From Oceanobacillus neutriphilus (GTDB taxonomy: Bacteria; Bacillota; Bacilli; Bacillales; Amphibacillaceae): DNA of 64,000 nucleotides. The stretch lies in contig NZ_BMLW01000009.1 of assembly GCF_014645515.1 (NCBI RefSeq), positions 174,432-238,431 on the forward strand. The letters run 5' to 3'. The notes under the pieces are model-generated. The model saw only the letters and a program-made list of their open reading frames with translations, was not told the DNA's origin and made no database searches. This document shows positions 35,652 to 45,841 of this stretch, piece after piece; position 1 is the stretch's first letter; each line of letters opens with the position of its first letter. A program made the translations under genes and the position numbers.

Positions 35652-37247
35652 ATGAGGAGAAAAAACTATTTGTGGAGCATGCTTATTATTGCATTAAGTA
35701 TGCTGGTATTAGCTGCCTGTGCCAGCGAACCGGATGAGTCAGAAGGAAATACATCAGCCGATGGTGGAGAGCAGTCAGGAGGAGATCTTGTCATTGCTAC
35801 TGTTTCTGATGCAGTTTCCTTAGATCCTGCCGGAGCAAATGATGTACCTTCGTTTGACGTGCAATATAATATTTTTGAAAAATTAGTTAACTATGATCAG
35901 GATATGAACTTGCTGCCGAGTTTGGCGACAGAATGGGAAACGATTGATGATACAACCTGGGAGTTTAAGCTTCAGGAAGGTGTAACCTTTCATGATGGTG
36001 AGACTTTTAATGCAGAAGCTGTGAAGGTGAATTTGGAGCGTTCTTTAGATCCTGAGGTTGGAGCTCCGGCTTCTTATTTAATTGAAATGATTAAAGAGAT
36101 TAATCCGGTAGATGATTACACTGTACATATTAAAACCGAATATCCAATTCTCGGCCTGCCTGCACATTTGGCTCACTCCATAGGGGCAATGATTTCACCG
36201 AAGCAAATAGAAGAAGATTATGCTGCCATGGAGGATGGGGAAAACCCTGGATCTGTCATCAATGCAAATCCAATTGGAACGGGCTATTTTAAATTTGATG
36301 AATGGCAGACGGGCCAGTACATCCGATTAGTGAAAAATGAAGATTATTGGGATGGAGAAGCGAATCTGGATACAGTGACATTTAAAGTTGTGCCTGAGGA
36401 TCTGACAAGAATTGCTGAATTACATACTGGAGAATCACATATTTCCAATCCGCTCAGTTCTTCAGATATTGATCAAATTGAGCAGGAAGAAAATTTAGAA
36501 GTATATCAGCAAAGCAGTGTTTCGTTAGACTTTTTAGGATTTAATATGAATAAGGAACCATTTAGTGATAAAAGAGTCCGTCAGGCAATTTCTATGGCTA
36601 TAGATAAAGCACAGATTATTGACGGTGTTGCAAACGGCTATGCACAGGAAGCCGTAGGACCATTAGCACCGGATGTTGTTGGATCGGCTGAGGGCTTAAC
36701 CGGTCTGGACTATGATGTTGATGCTGCAAAAGAACTGCTGGAAGAAGCAGGGTATCCGGATGGTTTTTCAACAACACTTTGGACAAATGAAACTCGTGAG
36801 CGGACGGATATTGCCACCAATATTCAAGCTCAGTTAAAAGAAATGGGCATTGAAGTAAGCATTGAAATGTTTGAGTGGGGCTCCTATCAGGAAAAAATCA
36901 ATAACGGGGAGCATGAGATGTTTCTTATGGGCTGGTCAACAGGTACAGGAGATGCTGATGCGGGCTTAAGACCACTGTTCCATTCAGATAATCATGGTTC
37001 TGCCGGCAACCGTTTCTTTATAGAAGATGATGAATTGGATGAATTATTAGTAGCAGGGCTCCAAGAGCTGGATGAGGAAGAGCGCTTTAATATTTATGAA
37101 GATGCGCAGGAATTACTTGTTGAGGAAGCGCCAATGCTTTATATAATGCATAAGGATTATTTAATGGCCGTAAATAATTCAGTGAAGAATTTAGAAATGC
37201 TTCCTACAAAATACTTGCTGTTAAAAGATGTTTATATGGAACAATAA
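35652..37247 (+). CDS. Peptide-binding lipoprotein (SBP family 5), paralogue
   Basis: The 531-residue protein has a lipoprotein signal ending in LAACA and the same fold as the preceding gene. Long stretches are identical (for instance VPSFDVQYNIFEKLV and ANPIGTGYFKFDEW). Differences cluster in the ligand-facing middle and the FHSDN region, which suggests split substrate preference. The ATG at 35652 is preceded by an AGAGGATG context; an in-frame ATG 48 bases earlier would put a hydrophilic stretch before the signal peptide and was rejected. No transporter genes adjoin. Confidence 0.9.
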   Translation: MRRKNYLWSMLIIALSMLVLAACASEPDESEGNTSADGGEQSGGDLVIATVSDAVSLDPAGANDVPSFDVQYNIFEKLVNYDQDMNLLPSLATEWETIDDTTWEFKLQEGVTFHDGETFNAEAVKVNLERSLDPEVGAPASYLIEMIKEINPVDDYTVHIKTEYPILGLPAHLAHSIGAMISPKQIEEDYAAMEDGENPGSVINANPIGTGYFKFDEWQTGQYIRLVKNEDYWDGEANLDTVTFKVVPEDLTRIAELHTGESHISNPLSSSDIDQIEQEENLEVYQQSSVSLDFLGFNMNKEPFSDKRVRQAISMAIDKAQIIDGVANGYAQEAVGPLAPDVVGSAEGLTGLDYDVDAAKELLEEAGYPDGFSTTLWTNETRERTDIATNIQAQLKEMGIEVSIEMFEWGSYQEKINNGEHEMFLMGWSTGTGDADAGLRPLFHSDNHGSAGNRFFIEDDELDELLVAGLQELDEEERFNIYEDAQELLVEEAPMLYIMHKDYLMAVNNSVKNLEMLPTKYLLLKDVYMEQ

Positions 37248-37257
37248 AAGATTAATT

Positions 37258-37298
37258 AGAGACGGATAGAGCATGTTTTTATCTGTCTCTTTTTTAGA
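37258..37298 (+). terminator. Terminator of the second lipoprotein gene
   Basis: AGACGGATA and TATCTGTCT pair (with G-U) around a T-rich loop, followed by CTTTTTT. Confidence 0.65.
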
Positions 37299-37492
37299 AT
37301 AAGAAAGCATATAAAGATGCTGAAGGTATCCGCCCTAGGGTGAGTAATCTTAGTCCCCAGAGATACACTAAGCTTTCTGTGGACTTGACCTTATGAAATT
37401 ACTCTTGTAGAATCATCTGTGTTTGTTAAATGAAAAAATAGAAATATTTGTTATAATGCAAGTGATGTTTTGATGGAAAGGCAGGTAGGAAA

Positions 37493-37897
37493 ATGAAGAA
37501 CATATTAAAAACAGCAGGGCTTCTGATTATTTTATTAATTATCAGTGCTTGCCAACCGGAAGAAAACCATGAAGCAACAGAAGCACATCCTTCTGATAGA
37601 TCTACTGAAGAAGTGTCTGAGCAGTCACAGGATACTTCAGAGGAGGGAAACAATGATTCAGAACCGGCGGCAGATGAAGAAGCTTATGAATATGAAGAAC
37701 AAAAGGTTATCGGGCAGCAGATAGAGGATGGTGAATATGATGTGGTTGTTGAAACAGACAACAATGGGTCCCGCGTGATGTTTTATGAAATCGACGGGGA
37801 AAAATATTATAAAACCATTTTTGTTAAAAATGATAACCGCTTGAAAATCATAGATATTCGGAATAATAACGGTCAAATCTATAATGACATCATTTAA
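37493..37897 (+). CDS. Small lipoprotein of unknown function
   Basis: The 134-residue protein has a signal sequence ending in ISACQ, giving a lipid-modified cysteine at about residue 19. A Glu/Ser/Asp-rich linker (about 20-65) follows, then a compact C-terminal domain (about 70-134) with EYDVVVETDNNGSRVMFYEI and KYYKTIFVKNDNRLKIIDI. I do not recognise the domain. A GGCAGGTAGG site precedes the ATG. It is a single gene with its own terminator shared with thrB. Confidence 0.7.
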   Translation: MKNILKTAGLLIILLIISACQPEENHEATEAHPSDRSTEEVSEQSQDTSEEGNNDSEPAADEEAYEYEEQKVIGQQIEDGEYDVVVETDNNGSRVMFYEIDGEKYYKTIFVKNDNRLKIIDIRNNNGQIYNDII

Positions 37898-37938
37898 AAA
37901 AATGTGCAGGAGTCTCCCATAAACTCTTGCACATTTTT
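37896..37938. terminator. Bidirectional terminator, small lipoprotein / thrB
   Basis: AAAAATGTGCA.GAGT and ACTC.TGCACATTTTT arms around nine bases, with A and T flanks on both sides. Confidence 0.8.
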
Positions 37939-37943
37939 GACTT

Positions 37944-38828
37944 TTATATATTCTGAGAAATAGAAACCCCTTTTGTATCGATCTCTAAAAGCTGTACTTG
38001 ATAACCGTTAAGCTGTTTTACCATTTCATTCTTAACTTTTTCCCCATTTCCTTTTGGCATAAAAGAAAGCATCGTTGGTCCTGCACCGCTTAAAGCTGTA
38101 CCATATGCCCCGGCTTCTTTTGCTTTTTCACGGATAAGATCAAAATTAGGAATAAGTGCTTTTCGAAAAGGCTCATGAAATAAATCATTCTCAAGCATTT
38201 TTCCAAACAAAGCATAGTCTTTGGTGTAGAGTGCTGCAACGGCCAGATTGCTCATCGCACTCGCTCTTGCTGCATAACCCCGTTCATATGTATCCGGCAG
38301 ACAATCCCTGGCAACCTCTGTTTTCAGCTCTACCTCCGGAATATATGCAATTAAATCTAATTCGATGTCATTTAGCCGGACAGAAGGGATATCATTTTTA
38401 AGCATCGTAGAGATTGTTAATCCTCCAAACAAAGCAGGCGCAATATTATCTGGATGACCTTCGATTTCTGTTCCAAATGCCAGTTTCTGTTCATCGGTTA
38501 ATTGCAAATTTCCAAGCTGATTAGCGAGCTCAATTCCTGCGACAATTGCAGATGCACTGCTTCCTAATCCCCTGGCTAACGGAATTTCATTGGTTTCCTG
38601 TACCTTACACGGAGGCAATGCTGCCCCGTATCGTTCAGCTACCTGCGTCGTGATATTCCAGATAAAATGATTTTCTTCTGATTCCTCAGAACCATGTGCA
38701 AAAAAAACATTCTGATCTGCACACTCAACATCTAAATGAATATACAAGCCTAATGCAAGGCCCATTGAATCGAAACCAGGGCCAAGATTAGCACTGCTTG
38801 CAGGTACAGAAATGCGAAACGGCATCAT
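37944..38828 (-). CDS. thrB: Homoserine kinase
   Basis: ThrB phosphorylates homoserine in threonine synthesis. The 294-residue GHMP kinase has [19 protein letters not shown] at the N-terminus, the ATP loop [17 protein letters not shown] and the C-terminal [17 protein letters not shown] motif. The ATG overlaps the thrC stop as ATGA. It is last in hom-thrC-thrB, the usual Bacillus order. Confidence 0.95.
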   Translation of the reverse strand: MMPFRISVPASSANLGPGFDSMGLALGLYIHLDVECADQNVFFAHGSEESEENHFIWNITTQVAERYGAALPPCKVQETNEIPLARGLGSSASAIVAGIELANQLGNLQLTDEQKLAFGTEIEGHPDNIAPALFGGLTISTMLKNDIPSVRLNDIELDLIAYIPEVELKTEVARDCLPDTYERGYAARASAMSNLAVAALYTKDYALFGKMLENDLFHEPFRKALIPNFDLIREKAKEAGAYGTALSGAGPTMLSFMPKGNGEKVKNEMVKQLNGYQVQLLEIDTKGVSISQNI

Positions 38829-39886
38829 GATGTAATCATCTTCTCTAAATATTCAAGGATGGCATCTTCGTCGTTGGGAAGCGAAACAGGATCAATTGTT
38901 AATTGGTCAATGGCTGTCTGCGGATCCTTTAATCCGTTACCCGTTAATACCGCAACAACTTTGCTGCCCTCCGGAATTTTACCTGCTTTTACCTGCTGGA
39001 TCACACCTGCAATAGAAGCAGCTGAGCCCGGCTCCGCAAAAACTCCTTCCTTGCGTGGAAGCAGTTTAAAGGCAGAAATGATTTCGTCATCTGTGACAGA
39101 ACCAATCATTCCGCCTGATTCTTCTCTGGCCTGGACAGCTAAATCCCAGCTGGCAGGATTTCCAATTCGAATCGCTGTTGCCACTGTTTCCGGCTCTTCA
39201 ACAACTTTATTTCTGACAATGGCTGCTGCACCTTCCGCTTCAAAACCAAACATTTTTGGAAGGGCTGTTCCTTTTGATGTACTGTATTCTTTAAAGCCTT
39301 TCCAGTAGGCACTGATATTTCCAGCATTACCGACAGGAATTGCCAGAATATCAGGAGCGCCTCCCAATTGATCACATACTTCAAACGCTGCTGTTTTTTG
39401 GCCTTCCAAACGATATGGATTAACAGAGTTTACTAGAGTAATAGGTGATTTTTCACTGATTTTTCGAACGAGCTGCAAGGCCTGATCAAAGTTGCCTTCA
39501 ATCTCAACAATTTCAGCTCCGTACATAACAGCCTGAGCAAGTTTTCCAAGAGCGACTTTTCCTTTTGGAATAACAATAATTGCACGGATCCCTGCACGTG
39601 CAGCATACGCTGCTGCTGCGGCAGATGTATTTCCGGTAGACGCACAGATAACAGAGCTAGAGCCTTCTTCTATTGCTTTGGCAACAGCCATTACCATGCC
39701 GCGATCTTTAAATGACCCGGTCGGATTTAAGCCTTCAAACTTCCCGTATAATTCAATTCCCAGTTCCTTTGATAGATTTGGAAAATGAAATAGGGGAGTA
39801 TTCCCTTCTAATAATGATAAAGCGGGTGTTTTATCTGTGACAGGAAGTAAGTCACGATATTCTTCAATTAACCCTTTCCAAGCCAT
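38825..39886 (-). CDS. thrC: Threonine synthase
   Basis: This PLP enzyme converts phosphohomoserine to threonine. The 353-residue protein has the PLP lysine in [11 protein letters not shown] and the phosphate-binding glycine loop in [14 protein letters not shown]. It is of the short Bacillus class. The ATG at 39895 directly abuts the AAGGAG site, so the ATG at 39886, nine bases further, is the better start and falls one base after the hom stop codon. It is coupled to thrB by overlap. Confidence 0.94.
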   Translation of the reverse strand: MAWKGLIEEYRDLLPVTDKTPALSLLEGNTPLFHFPNLSKELGIELYGKFEGLNPTGSFKDRGMVMAVAKAIEEGSSSVICASTGNTSAAAAAYAARAGIRAIIVIPKGKVALGKLAQAVMYGAEIVEIEGNFDQALQLVRKISEKSPITLVNSVNPYRLEGQKTAAFEVCDQLGGAPDILAIPVGNAGNISAYWKGFKEYSTSKGTALPKMFGFEAEGAAAIVRNKVVEEPETVATAIRIGNPASWDLAVQAREESGGMIGSVTDDEIISAFKLLPRKEGVFAEPGSAASIAGVIQQVKAGKIPEGSKVVAVLTGNGLKDPQTAIDQLTIDPVSLPNDEDAILEYLEKMITS

Positions 39887-39887
39887 C

Positions 39888-41183
39888 TTACGCATCTCCT
39901 TCTACTTTATAATAACTCTTTATCTCATTCACTGCATCGAATGCTTCTAACTGATTCAGTACTTGTTCAAATTGAGAGTATGGTGTGTCGTGTGTGACTA
40001 ATACAATTTCTGCAGAATCTTTTTCATCCACTGGAGTCTGCAGAATACGTTGGAAACTGATGTCCTGTGAATGAAAAATCGATGAAATTTCTGAGAACAC
40101 CCCAGTCTTGTCTTCTACGCATAAACGAACATAATATTGACCATGCTGCTTATCCTTTGGAAGCAATGTCTTTGGAAATTGCATGTCATTTAATTGCTTT
40201 CCAGATACTCCGAGACGCATCGCTTTAATTGCAGCAATAACATCGGATAAAATCGCTGTAGCTGTGGGGAGACTTCCGGCACCGGGACCATAGAACATGG
40301 TTTCACCAACTGCTTCACCATAAACATAAACTGCGTTATATTCATTTTTTACACTTGCCAGCGGATGGTTTTTTGCCAGTAAAGTGGGCTGTACACTAAT
40401 TTCTAATTCCTGGTCAAAGAAATTGGCAAACCCGATAAGCTTCATCGTATATCCCAGCTGTGAAGCATAACGGAGATCTTTTAATTCAATACCATGAATT
40501 CCTTCTACTTCAACATCCTGTAAATCGACAGGAGTAGAGAATGCTAAGCGGCCGAGAATAGCCATTTTCCGGGCCGCGTCTAATCCTTCTACATCAGAAG
40601 TCGGATCTGATTCTGCAAAGCCGAGGCGCTGTGCTTCTGCAAGAGCATCCTCATAGCTTACACCTTCTTCATCCATTTTTGTTAAAATATAGTTGGTTGT
40701 CCCATTGACAATCCCCATAATTTTTTGAATATGGTCGGAGGATAACCCCTCATTAATTCCACGTAATATAGGAATACCGCCGGCTACACTTGCTTCATAA
40801 TAAAAATCACAATTATTTTTAACCGCAGCTTCCTGTAATTCAGGACCGTGCACAGCTACCAAGTCTTTGTTAGCTGATACAACATGTTTTTTATTAGAAA
40901 AGGCTTTTAGCATATAATCTCTTGTATGATCAATTCCGCCCATTACTTCAATGACGAGATCAATATCCGGATTTTCAAGAACGTCATCGGGATCTGTTGT
41001 TAAAATTTCCTGGTTCACATCAATATTTCTTGCTTTTTCTATATCACGTACAAGCGCTTTAACTACTTCAACTTTACAGCCTAATTGATGCGCCAGTTTT
41101 TCCTGGTGATCTTCAATTAAGTGAATAACGCCTGAGCCAACGACACCAAGACCTAATAATCCTACTGAAACCTTCTCTTCCAT
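39888..41183 (-). CDS. hom: Homoserine dehydrogenase
   Basis: Hom reduces aspartate semialdehyde to homoserine, the branch point to threonine and methionine. The 431-residue protein has the NAD(P) motif [12 protein letters not shown], the catalytic core with SANKDLVA, the [14 protein letters not shown] and [19 protein letters not shown] blocks, and a C-terminal ACT domain (about 350-430) that senses threonine. It is first in the operon. The upstream 260 bases show no T-box or other conserved riboswitch core. Confidence 0.95.
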   Translation of the reverse strand: MEEKVSVGLLGLGVVGSGVIHLIEDHQEKLAHQLGCKVEVVKALVRDIEKARNIDVNQEILTTDPDDVLENPDIDLVIEVMGGIDHTRDYMLKAFSNKKHVVSANKDLVAVHGPELQEAAVKNNCDFYYEASVAGGIPILRGINEGLSSDHIQKIMGIVNGTTNYILTKMDEEGVSYEDALAEAQRLGFAESDPTSDVEGLDAARKMAILGRLAFSTPVDLQDVEVEGIHGIELKDLRYASQLGYTMKLIGFANFFDQELEISVQPTLLAKNHPLASVKNEYNAVYVYGEAVGETMFYGPGAGSLPTATAILSDVIAAIKAMRLGVSGKQLNDMQFPKTLLPKDKQHGQYYVRLCVEDKTGVFSEISSIFHSQDISFQRILQTPVDEKDSAEIVLVTHDTPYSQFEQVLNQLEAFDAVNEIKSYYKVEGDA

Positions 41184-41445
41184 CTAACCACCTCTACGCT
41201 TCCTATTGTATATTGAATTTATTTAAACATGAAAAGGGAAGTAAGGCAATAGCGAATTTTTAGAATACATCCGGGCTTAAGCATGTAACCGTTATCAAAA
41301 ATGCAGCAATAAAGTAATCTTGAAAAAACGCGGAATTTTAAAAGATATTTATATAATTAAGCGGAAATGGGGATAAGCCCCCCAAGTGATTACGTACCAT
41401 TAAATTATCTCCTTCATATAATAGGTAAAAAGGGGATATAAAGAT

Positions 41446-41646
41446 ATGCGGATCTACCATCTTGGAGCGTTATTTATTTTTTTCATAAGCCTGGGTATAA
41501 TCATTGGCTACAGCCTGGATAAATTAGAAGTGTTCGCAGTGAGCGGATTTATTTTTGGGACGCTGCCTATTGTCATTTACAGAAGGAGTATTATAAAGAA
41601 GGAGAAGGTCTCTAATAATAAGGAAGATAAAACATCGTATACATGA
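41446..41646 (+). CDS. Small membrane protein, 66 residues
   Basis: I do not recognise a family. The sequence has two hydrophobic helices (about 5-22 and 30-45) joined by a short SLDKLEV turn, and a basic, polar C-terminal tail (YRRSIIKKEKVSNNKEDK), so the tail should face the cytoplasm by the positive-inside rule. An AAGGGGAT site lies ten bases upstream of the ATG. A bidirectional terminator follows. Coding reality is likely but unproven. Confidence 0.6.
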   Translation: MRIYHLGALFIFFISLGIIIGYSLDKLEVFAVSGFIFGTLPIVIYRRSIIKKEKVSNNKEDKTSYT

Positions 41647-41670
41647 GCAGGGGACTTTCTGATGTAAATT

Positions 41671-41712
41671 AAAAAACTGCATGGAAACAGACTCATCCAT
41701 GCAGTTTATCAA
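41671..41712. terminator. Bidirectional terminator, small membrane protein / MFS gene
   Basis: AAACTGCATGGA and TCCATGCAGTTT are exact complements around 14 bases, with an A6 run on the left giving a U-tail on the minus strand. Confidence 0.75.
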
Positions 41713-41716
41713 CCAA

Positions 41717-42880
41717 TCAGTCAGCTGTTACTTCCGGCCGTTTATATCCTTTTAGTGCGACTAATGCTGTAATTAATCCTAAAAAGACAATAGCCCCGCC
41801 GACATAGGCATTCTTTTCCACGCTTGCCTGTTCAATAACGATACTTCCGACAAATGAACCGACTGCAATACCTAAATGTAAGGCAGAGTTATTTAAGCTG
41901 ACCAGAATACTCGAATTCTGCGGGGAGGTCTCAATTAAATAGCTTTGAACCGGCGGCGATACTGCCCAGCTGAGCATTCCCCACAGTATAAGTACAACAA
42001 GGAATAAGACAACATGGAACGACGAAACCGGGATAATTAGAATGGTAGCTACAAATAAGATAATGGCGCTGAGAATAGTTCGCTTTGGTCCGAATAAATC
42101 GGATAATGTTCCACCTGCTCCGCCACCGCTGACAGCAGAAATACCAAAAATCAGATAAACAGCACTTAGCCAAATGCCGTCTAATTCCATGAAATCTTTT
42201 ACAAATGGGTTCAAGTAGCCATATAAGGTTGTGTGGCCGGCCAGAACAAAGAAAGTTGTTAATAATATAAAAAGAATCTTTGGGTTCCGGATCATTTTTA
42301 GCTGTGTTGTTAACGGCAGGGGTTTTTCCGCCGAAGGAATACGCTGCATAAAGTAATGAACAAATATAATAGAAGCAACCGTTAAGAAAGAGATAAGTAC
42401 AAACGGAGCACGCCAGCCAAACGATTCTCCAAGGATCAGTCCGAATGGAATCCCAAAAACAAGAGATCCGCTTACTCCCATACTGACGATACCGATAGCC
42501 CGTCCTCTGTAAGCCGGCTTAACAATGGAGGATGCCATCATCACACAAAGTACAATGAGTAAAGAAGCACTTGCTGCAGAAATTATTCTGCTAATAAAAA
42601 TCATCGTATAGTTTAAACTAAAAACAGCAAGAATATTTCCAAGCAAAAAGAACACTAAAGAAATAATGGTCAGTTTTTTTCGTTCAACGGATGCGGTTAA
42701 ATAAAGTAAAATTGGAGAAGCAATAGCAAAAACAAGAGAGAAAATAGTGATTAATAATCCAGCTTTTCCTAATGATACACCGAGGTCATCCGCTACTAAA
42801 TCGAGAATACCGCCAATAATCAATTCAACCATTCCGACAACAAATGAAATTGTCATAAGTAAGTATACACTTTTATTCAT
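41717..42880 (-). CDS. MFS transporter (DHA1-type exporter)
   Basis: The 387-residue protein has about 12 helices with the MFS motif A-like loop after helix 2 and SMGVSGSLVFGIPFGLILGESFGWRAPF (the antiporter motif C region) at helix 5. This is the layout of drug and metabolite exporters such as AraJ and YdhP. A GTG nine bases earlier also opens the frame, but the ATG at 42880 has AAGG at a usual distance. Substrate unknown. ACTAT-N5-ATAGT upstream (near 42930) may be an operator, though weakly supported. Confidence 0.83.
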   Translation of the reverse strand: MNKSVYLLMTISFVVGMVELIIGGILDLVADDLGVSLGKAGLLITIFSLVFAIASPILLYLTASVERKKLTIISLVFFLLGNILAVFSLNYTMIFISRIISAASASLLIVLCVMMASSIVKPAYRGRAIGIVSMGVSGSLVFGIPFGLILGESFGWRAPFVLISFLTVASIIFVHYFMQRIPSAEKPLPLTTQLKMIRNPKILFILLTTFFVLAGHTTLYGYLNPFVKDFMELDGIWLSAVYLIFGISAVSGGGAGGTLSDLFGPKRTILSAIILFVATILIIPVSSFHVVLFLVVLILWGMLSWAVSPPVQSYLIETSPQNSSILVSLNNSALHLGIAVGSFVGSIVIEQASVEKNAYVGGAIVFLGLITALVALKGYKRPEVTAD

Positions 42881-43073
42881 AATCAACACGCCTTATCTAT
42901 ATTTATCCTATTAACATTTGAGTGATAAAAACACTATCTACCATAGTAGCTTTAAAAAAAGGATAGCACAAGGACTTTATGTGAAAATTAGTGAGAATGC
43001 AACACTTTTAAAGGAAAAAATGAGACTTGTTTGTTATACTTATAGTAACGCATGAAATAAGGAGGAGTTTTGG

Positions 43074-43895
43074 GTGAGTAACAAAGCAACATTAGAAAAA
43101 GATGCAATGAAGGTTTTAAAACAGACGAGCAGAACATTTTATATCCCCATTAAACTGTTGAACAAAACGTTGCGGAAAACAGTTGGTTCAGCTTACCTCT
43201 GCATGCGCGCTGTTGACGAAATGGAAGACCATGAAGAAATGGATGCAGAAATAAAACAGCATTTATTAAATGAGACAAGCCATCTATTAAAGGAAGATGT
43301 GTTTAACCGCGAGGCTTATCACCAGCTGGTAGCTCCATATGAAAACGAACTTCCTGAAGTGACATTGCGCTTAGCTGACTGGATTGAATTCTGCCCGGAG
43401 GATATTCAGCAAAAAGTAAAGGATTCGACAAGTGAAATGGCAGAAGGAATGGCTAAATGGGTAGGTAAAGACTGGGAAGTAAAGAAAAAAGAGGATTTGG
43501 ATGAGTATACATATTATGTAGCAGGCCTTGTCGGTGTGATGCTGTCTGATATTTGGAATTGGTATGATGGAACTGAAACAGACCGTGATCTGGCTATCGG
43601 TTATGGACGCGGGCTGCAGGCTGTGAATATATTACGGAATATTGATGAAGATGCTGAAAGAGGTGTCGGCTTTTTCCCGAATGACTGGTCTAAGAAGGAA
43701 ATGTTTGCATATGCAGAAGCGAATTTGCAAAAAGCAGATGAGTATATGACACAAATCTCGACCAAAAATATTCTGCTTTTCTGCCGGATACCGTTAGCAT
43801 TGGCACATAAAACGTTAAATGCCCTGAAAAGTGGTAAAGAAAAAATGTCCCGGGATGAAGTGGAAGAAACAGTTGATAAAATTATTAATTCTTAA
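43074..43895 (+). CDS. Squalene/phytoene synthase family protein, YisP-like
   Basis: The 273-residue all-helical prenyl synthase family member begins at GTG after AAGGAGGAG. The first aspartate-rich motif is intact (DEMED, D48-D52). In the second, where synthases have D-x-x-E-D, the sequence reads NILRNIDED: N189 replaces the first Asp. I recall a comparable change in B. subtilis YisP, which hydrolyses farnesyl diphosphate to farnesol rather than making squalene and affects membrane microdomains. A similar role is plausible here. No desaturase or carotenoid genes adjoin. Confidence 0.8.
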   Translation: MSNKATLEKDAMKVLKQTSRTFYIPIKLLNKTLRKTVGSAYLCMRAVDEMEDHEEMDAEIKQHLLNETSHLLKEDVFNREAYHQLVAPYENELPEVTLRLADWIEFCPEDIQQKVKDSTSEMAEGMAKWVGKDWEVKKKEDLDEYTYYVAGLVGVMLSDIWNWYDGTETDRDLAIGYGRGLQAVNILRNIDEDAERGVGFFPNDWSKKEMFAYAEANLQKADEYMTQISTKNILLFCRIPLALAHKTLNALKSGKEKMSRDEVEETVDKIINS

Positions 43896-43927
43896 GGTAT
43901 GAAAAGATGAATAAGAAAGGGCTCGTA

Positions 43928-43962
43928 AAAAAATCTCGCTAAATATGACGAGATTTTTTTAT
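43928..43962 (+). terminator. Terminator of the YisP-like gene
   Basis: AAAAAAATCTCG and CGAGATTTTTTT are exact complements around a ten-base loop. It can act in both directions. Confidence 0.85.
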
Positions 43963-44112
43963 TTTCGGGGATAAGAAGGGTTTAGGAATATCTAATAAGG
44001 GAAATACTTCTATATTCAAAGTAATTCGTTGAATACGTCTCTAAATTATAAGTTGTATTGTATGAAGCATATAATTATAATAGATAGACATGTGCAAATA
44101 AAACAAGTGAGA

Positions 44113-44156
44113 GGATGAAAGTTTGTCAAGCATTTCTCTAAATAATGCTTTCATCC
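44113..44156 (+). promoter_or_regulatory. Hairpin in the leader of the BCCT gene
   Basis: GGATGAAAG (44113-44121) pairs exactly with CTTTCATCC (44148-44156) around 26 bases, and is followed by A6, not T, so it is not a plus-strand terminator. It lies 64 bases before the start codon in a 324-base gap that otherwise shows only a terminator. Role unknown. Confidence 0.4.
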
Positions 44157-44219
44157 AAAAAAGGTCTGTAAATAACATTTATGATATTTTAGACGCTTAC
44201 ATTAATCAGGAGGTAAAGT

Positions 44220-45776
44220 GTGAAGTCAAAAAAAGGAAAAGGTTTAGATTGGCCAGTTTTTTATATCAGTGGAGGATTTTTAGTTGTATTTATTATCCTG
44301 TCACTGATTAACAGTGATATGGTGGATAATGCAGTAAACACCTTATTTAATTATTCTGCTGAGTGGTTTGGCGCTTATTGGCAAATACTCTTATTCCTTA
44401 ATTTCGCCATCGGTTTAGGCCTGGCAATTTCAAAGTATGGAAAAGTAAAGTTAGGAAATCAGGATAAGCCAAAATATAGCTATTTTGGCTGGGTATGTAT
44501 GATATTAGTAACATTATTGGCCAGTGGAGGGGTCTTTTGGGCCGCTGCGGAACCAATGTATCATTATATGTCTACACCGCCTCTTTTTGGTGGAGGAGAA
44601 TTTAATAATATAGAAGCGGCCTTTGCTCAAGCTTTTATGCATTGGGGATTCCTTGCATGGGCAATTCTTGGTACGCTTGCAGTTATTGTAATGATGTATG
44701 TGCATTACCAAAAGGGTTATCCTCTAAAACCGCGAGGATTATTGTACCCCATTTTTGGAGATAAGATATATGAAAAAAGTGCCATTGGAACGTTGGCCGA
44801 TTCCTTTTCTATTATTGCAACGGCAGCAGGAACATTGGGACCACTTGGATTTTTAGGTTTACAGATTTCTTATGGATTAAATCACCTATTTAATGTACCG
44901 AATACATTAACAATTAGCATTATCGTTGTTATTGTCCTGGTTACCGTAGCAGCAATTTCAGCAGCTACCGGTGTTGATAGAGGAATTTACCACTTGAGTA
45001 ACTGGAATGTCCAATTTACAATTCTTTTAGCTATTATAGTATTAATTATTGGACCTACTGCATTTATTATTGATGGGTTTGTCGGCGGTACAGGGGTCCA
45101 TATTCAAAATATGTTTGAAATGATGTTCTATCGTGGAGATGGAGAATGGCTGGCAGGATGGACGATTTTCTTTTGGGCATGGTTTATCGGCTATGCACCG
45201 ATGCTTATTGTCTTTATCAGCCGTATCTCCCGAGGGAGAACAATTCGTGAGCTTATCATTGCAGTTTCTGTTGTAGCTCCTCTTGTGACGAATTTCTGGT
45301 TCTCTATTGTTGGTGGAACCGGTGTTTTCTTTGAAATAGAAAAACCGGGTTCTGTTTCTGAAGCATTAACTGATGGCGGGATGCCTGCTGCAGTTATGGC
45401 GATTACTGATCAGCTTCCTTTAGGAACAGCGATGGGAGTTGCTTTCCTGCTTGTATCTATTATCTTTGTTGCAACAACTGCAGATACAATGTCTTATACA
45501 GTTGCTGCAACATTGACAGGACATGATAATCCAACGCGCTGGCTGCGGGTTGTCTGGGCTGTTCTATTTGGAGCATTTACTGCGGTTATTCTTACAATTG
45601 GTGAAGATAGTATAACATCTATTCAGAACTCCATTGTCATTACAGCCGTTCCGGTATCGCTATTGATATTGCCGCCGCTTTGGAACGCGCCGAAAATTGC
45701 TAAGAAAATGGCATTGGAACAGGGACTTATTTGGCAGCGTGAAATGCGTAAGAAAGAAGATAAGAAATATAATTAA
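44220..45776 (+). CDS. BCCT family transporter
   Basis: The 518-residue protein has 12 helices and the betaine/choline/carnitine transporter signature in helix 8 followed by ISRGRTIRELI. FWAAAEPMYHY in helix 4 is also typical. In the aromatic box, where betaine carriers read W-A-W-W-I-S-W, this protein has W-A-W-F-I-G-Y (residues 319-325), so the cation pocket is altered and the substrate may not be glycine betaine. It starts at GTG after AGGAGG (44208-44213). Probable osmoprotectant or related amine uptake. Confidence 0.85.
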   Translation: MKSKKGKGLDWPVFYISGGFLVVFIILSLINSDMVDNAVNTLFNYSAEWFGAYWQILLFLNFAIGLGLAISKYGKVKLGNQDKPKYSYFGWVCMILVTLLASGGVFWAAAEPMYHYMSTPPLFGGGEFNNIEAAFAQAFMHWGFLAWAILGTLAVIVMMYVHYQKGYPLKPRGLLYPIFGDKIYEKSAIGTLADSFSIIATAAGTLGPLGFLGLQISYGLNHLFNVPNTLTISIIVVIVLVTVAAISAATGVDRGIYHLSNWNVQFTILLAIIVLIIGPTAFIIDGFVGGTGVHIQNMFEMMFYRGDGEWLAGWTIFFWAWFIGYAPMLIVFISRISRGRTIRELIIAVSVVAPLVTNFWFSIVGGTGVFFEIEKPGSVSEALTDGGMPAAVMAITDQLPLGTAMGVAFLLVSIIFVATTADTMSYTVAATLTGHDNPTRWLRVVWAVLFGAFTAVILTIGEDSITSIQNSIVITAVPVSLLILPPLWNAPKIAKKMALEQGLIWQREMRKKEDKKYN

Positions 45777-45795
45777 TTAAAGAATATAAGATAAA

Positions 45796-45840
45796 AACGA
45801 GCCGCTGAAAGCAAAACCTTTTCAGCGGCTCGTTTTTATA
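45796..45840. terminator. Bidirectional terminator, BCCT / Pro-Gly-rich gene
   Basis: AAAACGAGCCGCTGAAA and TTTCAGCGGCTCGTTTT pair nearly perfectly around a short loop, with T5 on both strands. Confidence 0.9.
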
Positions 45841-45841
45841 G

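Noticed and set aside
41184..41445. T-box or amino acid riboswitch upstream of hom
   Set aside because: Neither the T-box core sequence nor another conserved aptamer core is visible on the relevant strand.
44123..44311. 62-codon ORF before and overlapping the BCCT gene
   Set aside because: It covers the leader hairpin and then shifts frame against the clear BCCT start behind AGGAGG.
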